Below, one piece after another: positions 25,438-34,494 of a stretch of 64,000 nucleotides of DNA (the first letter of the stretch is position 1; every line of letters starts with the position of its first letter). Origin of the DNA: JAFLBI01 sp964616465 (lineage in GTDB: Bacteria > Bacteroidota > Bacteroidia > Chitinophagales > Chitinophagaceae). The notes below the pieces were generated by a model, which saw only the letters and a program-made list of their open reading frames with translations, had not been told where the DNA came from and did not search any database. A program made the position numbers and the translations under genes. Location of the stretch: assembly GCA_964616465.1 (NCBI GenBank), contig CAZTTO010000001.1, positions 62,001 to 126,000 of the forward strand. Direction: 5' to 3'.

Positions 25438-28400
25438 TTATCGCATCTTAATCAACTGACGTGAGCCTAGTAAATCGCCAAAATTATTCATAACCTGCAT
25501 CGTATATGAGCCAGGTTGTAAATCCGCAATATTCACTCTTAATACATTTAGTCCAGAGTTCACGTTGGTGCGTTCATTGCGCATAACGCGTCCAAATGAT
25601 GAAATAATTTTTACAAAAACAACATTGTTTTGTCGTGCAGAAAAATAAAGATTCACTTGATCACGCGCAGGATTTGGGAATAAGTATAGTGAGCGATCTT
25701 CGGGTTCTGCTCTAGTAATGGTAACTGTTGGACTTCTTCTAATACAACCTTCAGGACTTACTAAGTCAACCACGTAATTACCTGTATTACTAAAGTTAAT
25801 TTTCAAGTCTCTTCCAGAAAACAATATTGGATTATTATTATAGAACCATCTAAACTGTGTAACAGATGAGTCACTCTGCGCTTTCAAAACTGTTGTATCT
25901 CCAGGAACCAGAGCCGTTTTCCCTTGAACAACCAATCGTGCATTTGGCAACCCGGCAACTCTAACATTCACTCTTACCCTATTACTTTCACAGCCAGAAA
26001 CACTTCTTTGAGTAAGCCATAAAGATTGAGTAGTTACCAAATTTGTTGGTACAACGGGTTGTGTAGCAGAACCTTGATTAGAAGTTGCTGTAGGATACCA
26101 TCTCAAGTTATTGCCCATCACATTTATTACTGGAGAAGGACCATTAAAGCATGCCGTGGTATCCCTCGCTATAGGCGGTGTTGGTTGCGTACCAGTTAAA
26201 ATTCTTAAAGTATCAGTCGTAATGGAACAACCTGTTGCACTTGTAAGAACTGCATAATGAGTACCAGGCAATACAGGTCTATAATTGTTTGGTGAACTAA
26301 TAGGTGATAATCCATATCTAGAAATTCGAATATTACCTAACTCTGTAACCCAAAGTCTACCTGATTGATCTATAAATATTTTAAAAGGGCGATTTAATAA
26401 ATTACCTGTAGATCCACTTCCGCCATTAGGGCTTCCAGCAACAACTGCAATATTGGAGCTGTTTGCTCTAAGTCGCAAAACCCGATGATTACCACCATCA
26501 CAAATAAACACATCACCATTTGGATGGATTATTACATCTGTTGGAGTTCTTAAACTTCCTAAATCAGAACCAGCAAAGCCAGTTCCTGCGATTCTTTCGC
26601 CTGATCTCAAACCCTCTCTGTACCGCATAATCCTATGATTACGGCTATCTGCAATGTATAAATCGCCACTCAATTCATCCACCCATATCCCTAAAGGCTC
26701 ATTAAGTTGAGAAGCTCCTAATCCAGGTCCGTTTCCACCAGCAACTACTGTACCCGCTACACTATTCGGACCATACCTAAGAACTCTATGATTCTTTGTA
26801 TCGCTAACATAAATCATTCCATTCTGGGTTACATAAATTCCCATAGCAGAATCAAGCTGGTTCAATCCATTACCCTTTCCTCCTCCAGCAGCTACAGTAA
26901 CACCTTCTCTGCTACCCCATGCAAATCTTTGAATACGATTATTGAGTTGATCTAGCACAAATACTCTTCTTGCTGTATCAACAAAAATGGCAGTTGGAAA
27001 TCGGATTTGTCTTGGACCATTACCATCTCCATCACCTATCCAGAACTCACCTGGCGTGCCACTTACACTATTAGCTGGAAAACGCATGACTCTGTAATTA
27101 GAGGCATCGGTAGTTAAAAATGTTCCATCTGGCATTACAAAAATGCCATGTGGGTCTTGAAACTGAGTTGCTAAGGAACCTGGCCCCTGCCCACCGGCAA
27201 CTGTAATTGGGGTTGCTGAGAATGAAGCCACTTCTGAACGAACAATAGTATCATTCCTAAACCAATTTAATGCAACAGGAGCTGGTGAACTATTAATCAC
27301 TAAATCTCCTGCATTAATACAATTTGGACCGGTAAGTGTAACTTGTAAAGGCTGTCCAACTGTAACAGAAATTCTTGTTCGCCCAACGCAGCCATTGGTT
27401 GCAGCACTCTGGATAGAATAGCTTTGTGAAACAATAGGAGTTATGCGAAATGTTGAATCAGACAACTTAACCACATTAGTTTGAGGTGTCCACACATAAT
27501 CCCTTCCACCCGACAGTCTTAATATTGTACTATTATTTAAACAAACATTGGTATTACCTGTAACAACTATGTTAGGTGTTTCACCAATTCTTACCACATT
27601 AGATAGGGTTCCACAATTTTGTGAAACTGCCACATTCACCGTATAATCTCCTGCTCTTGTTGGTCTGTACATCGTATCTAAAACTGTACTGCTAAATCGC
27701 ATAACCCTTAGATTCTGACGATCGGCCACAAAGAGATTGTTATTGATATCTAATGCAACTCCGCTTGGATTTTGTAATTGATCAAGTTCAAAACCAGATC
27801 GGCCATCACTTCTTCCTGCTACAGTTATACCTGCAGTTGCTTCTGGCTGCCACATTTGAATTCTATGATTATTCATATCTGCTATGAATAAATTCCCAAA
27901 TGCATCTACAACCACATCATTGGGCTCATTTAATTGATTGGCATTTGCGCCAGCTCCAAATCCACCTGCAACTGTAGTTCCAATATTTGAACCTGGTGAA
28001 CCTATTGGAGGAAAACGTTGAATACGATGGTTTAACCCATCTGCTACGTAAATATTTCCAGCAGCATCAATTGTTACAGCTCTTGGACTAAACAACCTTC
28101 TTTCAGTAAAACCACTCACTGTGTCGCCAATTATTGTTTGTCCAACCAAACTTCCGACTGGGTAGTATTGAATCCTATTGTTTCCAGCATCGGCAACATA
28201 CATATTTCCTCTGCTATCAACATACACTCCCTCTGGATTTCGCAGCTGCGTAGCCCCAGAGCCAGGAACGCCCGATACTCCAGCAATGACTTCCCCAGGG
28301 GCATTAGTTCCTATTGCAAATCTCTGTATACGGTGATTTTGGCTCTCAACCACATACATAAACCCTCTATCATCTAGAAACACTTTAGTTGGCCTTCCAA

Positions 28401-30189
28401 CTTGAGAAGTACCAGTACCTGCTCCAGTTGCACCAGCTTCAACAGAAGCTGTTAAGCCATCTGGTGCCCAACGCATTACTCTGAAATTATCTCTATCTGC
28501 AACAAATAAATTACCCGCAGCGTCAACCGCTACCCCAGTTGGGAGATTAAGTTGATTTAACGCCACTCCCATACCGTTACCACCTGCAGCAATAAATCCC
28601 TGTGGATTCCAGACAGACGTTTCCTCCTTTTCAACTAAGCCATTTCTAATCCAAGTAATTTGTCGAGGTCTTGGTCGGACACTAACAGTTAGTAAACTAT
28701 CATTTAAGCATTGCGGTCCTCTTAAAACAACATTTGTTCCTGCGCCACTCGATAAAACAGTTAATGTAAATGTAGCCACTCCTTCGCATCCATTCACATC
28801 CGATGAACGAACGGTGTAAGTTGTTGTAGAAAGCGGACGAGCTCTAACTGTTGCACCAGTTGCCACATCTAAAGTTGCTGCTGGACTCCATCTGTAAACA
28901 CCTCCGGCAACACCAGAAGCAATAAGTGTAGCTTCTCCACCTGCACAAATACTTCTATTACCCGATATTGTAATAGTTGGCCCTTGAGAGACCGTGAAGT
29001 TGTTCGAAGCGGCTGTGCATAAAGAGAAAGCAGTTGCTACTACTCGATAGGTACCAGGCTCTTTAGGTTCAAAAGTGAGATCAAGTGACTTGTAATCAAA
29101 ACGCAAAACGCGAAAATTTTGACGGTCAGTTACATATAAATTTCTATTCGCATCCAAAAAAACACTGGATGGATTTTGCAACCTTTGTAAACTGCTACCC
29201 ATTATACCTGTTGCACTACCTGCAACGGTTGTAGCATTTGGATTATTATTTGAAAAATATTGGATACGGTGGTTATTCATATCTGCCACCAAAATATTGC
29301 CTTGCTCATCTACAAAACAATCGTTGGGTTCGTTCAATTGATTTGGAGCTGTTCCCCTGCTTCCTCCAGCAACGAGTTCCGCCTTGCCGCCAATAATAGG
29401 ATAACGAAGAATTCTATGATTTAAAGCATCTGTAACATATAGCCAATTACTGCGTATGAAAACAGATACAGGAGAATTAAGTGTGGTCATTGTTGATCCC
29501 GCAGTTCCCGATGTTCCTGCAAAAACTTCCCCTGAAGTTTCTCCTGCTCGAACAAATAAAATTCTATGATTGCCTTTATCGGCTATATACATATTTCCCG
29601 CACCATCCAAGGTTATACCTTCAGGCGCATTCAATTGATCCAACCCATTTCCTCTTGTCCCTCCAAAAACAGAAAACCCAACTAAACTTCCTCTTACAAA
29701 TCTTATAATCCTATTATTTTCAGTATCTGCTACAAATAAGGTTCCATTAGATGTCGCAAAAAACTTACCTGGCAAATTCAATTGATTGACAGAGGATCCT
29801 GAACCAAATCCTCCTGCAATAGTTGTTCCAAATCCTGCATCTCTTTCCCATTCTTGAATCCTATGGTTACCTCTGTCTGACACAATAAAATTTCCACTTG
29901 CTGTAACCCATGTATAGGTTGGAGTAACTAATTGAGAAGCACCCATACCGCCTCCTTGTGCTCCTGCAACTGCAATGCCAGTTGTATCCCAACCAGTACT
30001 TGATCGCCCAACCTCTTGGTTGCCTCTAAACCAACTAATTGACATTGGCGCAGGCGTTATTGTAGCAATTAATTTTTGATCGCTCCCAGTACAACTTGGC
30101 CCCTGCAATTGAACTTGCAAACATTGTCCGCTTCCTACCTGAAATAGAAAGAATACACTAAAAAATGTTACAAGAAAATATTTTACCAT
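25438..30189 (-). CDS. Giant NHL-repeat beta-propeller protein, T9SS type A cargo
   Basis: The 1583-residue precursor has a signal peptide (MVKYFLVTFFSVFFLFQVGSG, then Gln). It contains three successive modules starting near residues 25, 486 and 950. Each opens with an Ig-like segment (LQGPSC, LRGPQC, LTGPNC, then W-F/I-R-N/G), followed by an NHL propeller (repeats such as VADMNNHRIQ, VADAGNNRIQYY, IADSRNHRIMRY), and the first two end with another Ig-like domain (ISGNRSICAGG, VTGNTNVCLNN). More Ig-like domains follow and the end is a type A T9SS sorting domain (LYLFPNPARDQVNLYF near 1500; GSYTMQVMN). It should be secreted or surface-attached. The ATG at 30189 is preferred to the TTG 9 bp upstream. 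Confidence 0.9.
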   Translation of the reverse strand: MVKYFLVTFFSVFFLFQVGSGQCLQVQLQGPSCTGSDQKLIATITPAPMSISWFRGNQEVGRSSTGWDTTGIAVAGAQGGGMGASQLVTPTYTWVTASGNFIVSDRGNHRIQEWERDAGFGTTIAGGFGSGSSVNQLNLPGKFFATSNGTLFVADTENNRIIRFVRGSLVGFSVFGGTRGNGLDQLNAPEGITLDGAGNMYIADKGNHRILFVRAGETSGEVFAGTSGTAGSTMTTLNSPVSVFIRSNWLYVTDALNHRILRYPIIGGKAELVAGGSRGTAPNQLNEPNDCFVDEQGNILVADMNNHRIQYFSNNNPNATTVAGSATGIMGSSLQRLQNPSSVFLDANRNLYVTDRQNFRVLRFDYKSLDLTFEPKEPGTYRVVATAFSLCTAASNNFTVSQGPTITISGNRSICAGGEATLIASGVAGGVYRWSPAATLDVATGATVRARPLSTTTYTVRSSDVNGCEGVATFTLTVLSSGAGTNVVLRGPQCLNDSLLTVSVRPRPRQITWIRNGLVEKEETSVWNPQGFIAAGGNGMGVALNQLNLPTGVAVDAAGNLFVADRDNFRVMRWAPDGLTASVEAGATGAGTGTSQVGRPTKVFLDDRGFMYVVESQNHRIQRFAIGTNAPGEVIAGVSGVPGSGATQLRNPEGVYVDSRGNMYVADAGNNRIQYYPVGSLVGQTIIGDTVSGFTERRLFSPRAVTIDAAGNIYVADGLNHRIQRFPPIGSPGSNIGTTVAGGFGAGANANQLNEPNDVVVDAFGNLFIADMNNHRIQMWQPEATAGITVAGRSDGRSGFELDQLQNPSGVALDINNNLFVADRQNLRVMRFSSTVLDTMYRPTRAGDYTVNVAVSQNCGTLSNVVRIGETPNIVVTGNTNVCLNNSTILRLSGGRDYVWTPQTNVVKLSDSTFRITPIVSQSYSIQSAATNGCVGRTRISVTVGQPLQVTLTGPNCINAGDLVINSSPAPVALNWFRNDTIVRSEVASFSATPITVAGGQGPGSLATQFQDPHGIFVMPDGTFLTTDASNYRVMRFPANSVSGTPGEFWIGDGDGNGPRQIRFPTAIFVDTARRVFVLDQLNNRIQRFAWGSREGVTVAAGGGKGNGLNQLDSAMGIYVTQNGMIYVSDTKNHRVLRYGPNSVAGTVVAGGNGPGLGASQLNEPLGIWVDELSGDLYIADSRNHRIMRYREGLRSGERIAGTGFAGSDLGSLRTPTDVIIHPNGDVFICDGGNHRVLRLRANSSNIAVVAGSPNGGSGSTGNLLNRPFKIFIDQSGRLWVTELGNIRISRYGLSPISSPNNYRPVLPGTHYAVLTSATGCSITTDTLRILTGTQPTPPIARDTTACFNGPSPVINVMGNNLRWYPTATSNQGSATQPVVPTNLVTTQSLWLTQRSVSGCESNRVRVNVRVAGLPNARLVVQGKTALVPGDTTVLKAQSDSSVTQFRWFYNNNPILFSGRDLKINFSNTGNYVVDLVSPEGCIRRSPTVTITRAEPEDRSLYLFPNPARDQVNLYFSARQNNVVFVKIISSFGRVMRNERTNVNSGLNVLRVNIADLQPGSYTMQVMNNFGDLLGSRQLIKMR

Positions 30190-30272
30190 GCGTTGCAATC
30201 AAGCATAAAATTACGGTTGCACCAATTTTTTATAGCCCCCTTTTTTTAGGGTGCATAAATGATGCCGAAAAT

Positions 30273-30619
30273 AACTACAAGTCTCATAAGCCGGATTCTG
30301 TTTCTAAACCATCATTTATCTGGACCCAACATTACTGGTGGGTTCTTGCTGCCTACCCTGGAACTCGAACGAGCCGCTCTCAAACGCTCCTATACATGGC
30401 ATTACAGCACCAGAGGTTTACCCTTACTTTCAGTTACCTGCAAGTAACACAGGCTCTTACCCTGTATTTTCACCCTTACCACAACTAGGTTGTGGCGGTT
30501 ATTTTCTGTGGCACTGTCTGTTCTCATTTTACTGAGACCCGGCTCTTCACCGGCTGGTCGCCCTATGCTGTCCGGACTTTCCTCCCCAACGAATTGAGGC
30601 GATGGTTCGAACTTGTAGC
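30273..30619 (-). ncRNA. rnpB: RNase P RNA (class A)
   Basis: The minus strand carries the conserved 5' core GAGGAAAGTCCGGAC and the 3' core AGAATCCGGCTTATGAGACT. The ends pair as helix P1: CTACAAGT at the 5' end (30611-30618) with ACTTGTAG at the 3' end (30275-30282), 8 bp. Length of about 347 nt is normal for bacterial RNase P RNA, the catalytic subunit that trims tRNA 5' leaders. A perfect -7 box (TACCTTTG, 30624-30631) places the transcription start at the predicted 5' end. This RNA fills most of the gene-free stretch 30190-30653. Confidence 0.96.
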
Positions 30620-30623
30620 TATT

Positions 30624-30631
30624 CAAAGGTA
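30624..30631 (-). promoter_or_regulatory. -7 promoter box for rnpB
   Basis: Minus-strand TACCTTTG matches TAnnTTTG exactly and ends about 5 bp before the P1 helix of the RNase P RNA. Confidence 0.65.
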
Positions 30632-30653
30632 TGGAATTCAATGCGGTAAATAG

Positions 30654-31673
30654 CTAAAACACAATTTGAGTAGCTCCATATCCATAATTAGGGTGGTATT
30701 GATTCACAAAATGCTTTACTTCTCTTTTAAGCTTGAGCTGGTCATGAATTTCTTCTCTAAGCTTGCCCTTACCAACACCATGAATCACAAACATTTCGGG
30801 CAGCTTATGCAAAATGGCCAATTCTAACCACTTGTCGAATTCTTTTAATTGCAAATCCAGTATTTCTGATGGTTTTAAATGACTCCAACTGTCTGTAATT
30901 TTTTCAATATGTAAATCAACCACTGACCTCGGACTAGGCAAGTGATCTTTAATTTGATGCAATCCATACACTTTATATCCTTTCTGTAATAAAGGTGAAA
31001 CATCGGGCTTATCATCTATTTCAAGATCTGGATATTCGGTCATTAACTGAAACTGAATAAATGGCTCATTCTTCTCTTTCATTTTTTCGATGCGCTGAAA
31101 GAGCTGTTTTGACTTGAGTTTGAGGTAGGTTTCATAGAAAGAAACTTTTTTCTTCTGTGGCGTAATCAAAGAAAACTCTGCAACAAAGCTCGATTGATCA
31201 CTGCAGACCTCAAATGAAATATCGTGCAAGTAAAAATCTTGATAAGCCAATAATTCATTTTGGAGCTCAAAGGCAATATCCTGCCTATGTTCATGCTGAT
31301 ATACAAACTTGTAACCTATAGCTGTTTTATTGACCAACCTAACCTGAAAAGAGCTGACTACTTCATCGTCAAATTCATCTGTAAAAAATTTTGGTACTAG
31401 CACCAACCATACACCATCCGCTGGTTGTTGTGGAATAAATTGCTTCTTTTCAGATGGGACTTGATCAATATAAGTTTTTGGCTTTCTCGTTTCGGGAACG
31501 ATTTTCTTTTCTGAAAATCGCTTGAAATAGGGAAAATCAATTTGGTCCATGTAAGCTGGAAAACGAACTCCACGCACTTCAATCATCACCATTTTTTCAT
31601 TGATGATTTCTATTACTTCACCTTCTTCGTTGCTATGCAACACTAAAATGCGATCTCCTATTTCGTACTTCAT
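30654..31673 (-). CDS. DUF2027 and Smr domain protein
   Basis: The 339-residue protein begins with a KOW/SH3-like segment (MKYEIGDRILVLHSNEEGEVIEI; then RFPAYMDQIDFPYF) as in DUF2027 proteins, a central beta-sandwich region (about 85-185), and a C-terminal Smr domain from about residue 255: VVDLHIEKITDSW, then the HGVGKGKLREEIHDQL motif. Smr domains have nuclease or nucleic-acid-binding roles as in MutS2; here the MutS part is absent. It lies directly downstream of the infC terminator and upstream of rnpB. Confidence 0.86.
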   Translation of the reverse strand: MKYEIGDRILVLHSNEEGEVIEIINEKMVMIEVRGVRFPAYMDQIDFPYFKRFSEKKIVPETRKPKTYIDQVPSEKKQFIPQQPADGVWLVLVPKFFTDEFDDEVVSSFQVRLVNKTAIGYKFVYQHEHRQDIAFELQNELLAYQDFYLHDISFEVCSDQSSFVAEFSLITPQKKKVSFYETYLKLKSKQLFQRIEKMKEKNEPFIQFQLMTEYPDLEIDDKPDVSPLLQKGYKVYGLHQIKDHLPSPRSVVDLHIEKITDSWSHLKPSEILDLQLKEFDKWLELAILHKLPEMFVIHGVGKGKLREEIHDQLKLKREVKHFVNQYHPNYGYGATQIVF

Positions 31674-31680
31674 GACTTAT

Positions 31681-31711
31681 AAAAACAAAAAAGCAGAGGA
31701 CAAGCCTCTGC
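31681..31711 (-). terminator. Rho-independent terminator after thrS-infC
   Basis: A 7-bp GC-rich stem GCAGAGG/CCTCTGC (plus-strand 31693-31699 and 31705-31711) with a 5-nt loop is followed on the minus strand by a T-rich tract (31692 down to 31681). It lies 20 bp past the infC stop. Confidence 0.85.
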
Positions 31712-31731
31712 CAAATATGACAAAAAAAGCA

Positions 31732-32322
31732 TTAAGCAGCGGCTCCTCCTGTTGGCTTTTTCTTGTTTGTTTTCGGAGCCAGCATTAAGAACATTCTTTT
31801 CCCTTCTAATCTTGGTAAACTTTCTGGCTGTCCAACCTCTGCCAAACGTTCTGCAAACTTTAATAAAACCAATTCACCACGTTCTTTAAACATAATAGCA
31901 CGGCCTTTAAACTGTACATAAGCCTTCACCTTATTACCATCCTTTAAAAATCCTTCAGCATGCTTTGCTTTAAAATCAAAATCATGGTCATCAGTACCAG
32001 GCGTAAAACGAATTTCTTTCACTTCGCTTTGCTTAGCATTGGCCTTCATTTCTTTTTCCTTTCGCTTTTTCTCGTACAAGAACTTCTTATAGTCGATAGC
32101 CTTGCATACAGGAGGATCTGCGTTGGGAGAAATTTCTACTAAATCTAACTCTAATTCTCTTGCAATCTTTAGTGCTTCATGCGTTGGATAAACTCCAACG
32201 GTTACATTGTCGCCAACCAAACGTACTTGCGGTACTCTGATTCTTTCGTTGATGCGATGCTCAGGTTCTTGCTGTCTTTGAAATCTTTGATTTCCTCTGG
32301 GTCCTCTCGGTGGAAATGCCAT
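31732..32322 (-). CDS. infC: Translation initiation factor IF-3
   Basis: The 196-residue protein has an N-terminal Arg/Gln/Pro-rich extension of about 20 residues. The IF3-N domain follows (INERIRVPQVRLVGDNVTVGVYPTHEALKIARE; LVEISPNADPPVCKAIDYKKF), then a basic linker helix and the IF3-C domain (VKEIRFTPGTDDHDFDFKAKHAEGFLKDGNKVKAYVQFKGR), ending in Lys/Ala-rich residues. IF-3 binds the 30S subunit and checks start-codon pairing. It is downstream of thrS (67 bp) on the same strand and is closed by a terminator; rpmI and rplT, which usually follow it, are not here. Confidence 0.96.
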   Translation of the reverse strand: MAFPPRGPRGNQRFQRQQEPEHRINERIRVPQVRLVGDNVTVGVYPTHEALKIARELELDLVEISPNADPPVCKAIDYKKFLYEKKRKEKEMKANAKQSEVKEIRFTPGTDDHDFDFKAKHAEGFLKDGNKVKAYVQFKGRAIMFKERGELVLLKFAERLAEVGQPESLPRLEGKRMFLMLAPKTNKKKPTGGAAA

Positions 32323-32389
32323 TAATGATTGTTTAGTGAAAAATAGTTTTAATTAGTTGTTCTTGCTTTTAGGCGAGTGTAAAAATAGT

Positions 32390-34327
32390 TTAATCCATGG
32401 ATTTACGCTCCAAAATTTCTTGGCGCACTTTTTCTCCAAATGCAGCAACAGTCATCATACCTGCGTCACCCTTTCCTTGTAATCGGAGTCCCACTGAATT
32501 TTCTTGCATTTCTTTCTCTCCTACCACAAGCATATATGGAATTTTCATCAACTCAGCTTCCCGGATCTTTTTGCCTATTTTTTCATTACGTTCATCAACC
32601 TGCACACGAATACCTAGCTTTTTCAATGTTTGTCCAACTTGCTTGGCATAGTCTACAAACTTATCGCTGATCGGCAACACTTTTGCCTGCACTGGCGCCA
32701 ACCAAACAGGGAACTTCCCTGCATAATGCTCTAACAAGAAGCCAATAAATCTTTCATGAGTACCCAAAGGCGCTCTGTGAATAATCAATGGAACTTCTGG
32801 TTCATTGTTCTGATTGGTGAAGCTGAGTTTAAATCTCCTTCCTTGTGCAAAATCAACCTGGTTCGTTGCGAGGGTAAATTCTCGTCCAATAGTACTCCAA
32901 ATCTGCACATCAATTTTGGGTCCATAAAATGCACCTTCTCCCTTTACCTCAACAAAAGGAATATTACTTTCTATCAATACATTCCTAACCAAAGCCTCCG
33001 TCTCTTGCCACAATTCTGGCTCATTTATATATTTCTGTCCCAACTTCTCTGGATCATGTAAGCTTAAGCGCATCACATATTTGTCGATACCAAAAATTTT
33101 GAAATACTTCAAATACATATCATTCACAGCCCTAAATTCATCTGCAAACTGCTCTTTGGTACAATAAATATGTGCGTCATTCATATGCAAACAACGTACA
33201 CGCATCAATCCAAATAACTCACCACTTTGCTCATATCTGTAACAAGTACCATATTCTGCAATACGATATGGCATATCACGATAACTCTTTGGTTCAGCAT
33301 CAAATACTTTATGGTGATGCGGGCAGTTCATTGCTTTTAAATAATAGGTTTCTCCGTCCATGGTCATGGGAGGAAACATACTATTTGCATAATATGGAAG
33401 GTGACCGCTGGTTAAGTACATACTTTCTTTGGCAATATGCGGTGTAACTACACGCTTATAACCGGCATCTTCCTCCGTTTCTTTGGCTAACTTTTCTAGT
33501 TCTTCAATAATGATGGTTCCATTTGGCAACCACAAAGGCAAACCAGGACCTACATCATCATCCATAGTAAAAATACTCAGCTCTTTACCCAACTTTCTAT
33601 GATCGCGCTTCTTAGCCTCTTCTAACATGGCTAAGTATTCATCTAACTCTTTTTGGTTAGGGAAGGTAATTCCATAAATACGGGTTAACTGCTTGTTTTT
33701 CTCATCACCCTTCCAGTATGCACCAGCAATGCTGGTTAGTTTGATGGCTTTAATGAATCCTGTATGAGGAATATGCGGACCTCGACATAAATCGGTAAAA
33801 GCACCTTGCTGATAAAATGTGATAGAACCATCTTCCAAGTTCTGCAATAAGTCGAGCTTGTATTCATCTCCTTTTTCCTCAAAATAAGCAACGGCTTCAG
33901 CCTTCGACTTTTCAATACGTGTAAAAGCATTGTTTTGCTTAGCCAATTGGTGCATGTGCTTTTCGAGTGAAGCCAAATCTTCTTCAGAAATCTTTCTATC
34001 ACCTAAATCAATATCATAATAGAAGCCCTTTTCAATGGCTGGTCCAACCCAAAATTTAGCTCCTGGGAATGCAGCTTCTACAGCCTCAGCCATTAGGTGA
34101 GCAGAAGAATGCCAAAAAGTTGACTTCGCATCTAAATCGTCCCATGTCAATAGCTGCAAACTAGCATCCTCATGAATGGGTCTGGTTAAATCCCATACTT
34201 CACCATTAATTTTTGCAGCTAAAACCTTCCTTGCTAGCCCCTCACTAATGCTTTTTGCTATATCCAGCGCACTGCTCCCTTTTTCATAGCTCCTGGTAGC
34301 TCCATCGGGAAAACTTATTTGAATCAT
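32390..34327 (-). CDS. thrS: Threonine-tRNA ligase
   Basis: The 645-residue protein has the TGS domain (MIQISFPDGATRSYEKG), the editing domain (HSSAHLMAEAVEAAFPG near 72; then CRGPH near 180) and the class II catalytic core with MNCPHHHKVFD, YRYEQSGELFGLMRVR and motif 3 APLGTHERFIGFLLEHY. The anticodon-binding domain (LGIRVQVDERNEKIGKKIRE) ends it. It charges tRNA-Thr. The ATG at 34327 is the family start; the in-frame TTG at 34354 falls inside a -7 promoter box, so it cannot be the start. Confidence 0.97.
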   Translation of the reverse strand: MIQISFPDGATRSYEKGSSALDIAKSISEGLARKVLAAKINGEVWDLTRPIHEDASLQLLTWDDLDAKSTFWHSSAHLMAEAVEAAFPGAKFWVGPAIEKGFYYDIDLGDRKISEEDLASLEKHMHQLAKQNNAFTRIEKSKAEAVAYFEEKGDEYKLDLLQNLEDGSITFYQQGAFTDLCRGPHIPHTGFIKAIKLTSIAGAYWKGDEKNKQLTRIYGITFPNQKELDEYLAMLEEAKKRDHRKLGKELSIFTMDDDVGPGLPLWLPNGTIIIEELEKLAKETEEDAGYKRVVTPHIAKESMYLTSGHLPYYANSMFPPMTMDGETYYLKAMNCPHHHKVFDAEPKSYRDMPYRIAEYGTCYRYEQSGELFGLMRVRCLHMNDAHIYCTKEQFADEFRAVNDMYLKYFKIFGIDKYVMRLSLHDPEKLGQKYINEPELWQETEALVRNVLIESNIPFVEVKGEGAFYGPKIDVQIWSTIGREFTLATNQVDFAQGRRFKLSFTNQNNEPEVPLIIHRAPLGTHERFIGFLLEHYAGKFPVWLAPVQAKVLPISDKFVDYAKQVGQTLKKLGIRVQVDERNEKIGKKIREAELMKIPYMLVVGEKEMQENSVGLRLQGKGDAGMMTVAAFGEKVRQEILERKSMD

Positions 34328-34351
34328 GTATTTAGTTAAAATTTGAGGGTG

Positions 34352-34359
34352 CAAAATTA
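34352..34359 (-). promoter_or_regulatory. -7 promoter box for thrS-infC
   Basis: Minus-strand TAATTTTG matches TAnnTTTG. It lies 24 bp before the thrS ATG and settles the start codon choice. A T-rich run lies upstream of it. Confidence 0.5.
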
Positions 34360-34479
34360 GGTAAAAAAACGCCCCATTGTTGGCCTCCCCAGTAAGAGCT
34401 TTTCAACTATTTGCACTAGGGTTGCGTAATCTTTTAGAATCTTAACGCTTTGTTATCAATCTCTTGAAAGTGTTGCATG

Positions 34480-34487
34480 TAGCTTTG
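34480..34487 (+). promoter_or_regulatory. -7 promoter box of the secreted hypothetical gene
   Basis: TAGCTTTG matches TAnnTTTG. It ends 7 bp before the ATG at 34495, so the mRNA would have almost no leader. Confidence 0.4.
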
Positions 34488-34494
34488 TGGAAGC

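Noticed and set aside
30230..30270. Possible terminator for rnpB (CCC-T/A run-GGG)
   Set aside because: The stem is only 3 bp with an A/T loop and is not followed by a convincing T tract, so no terminator is called.
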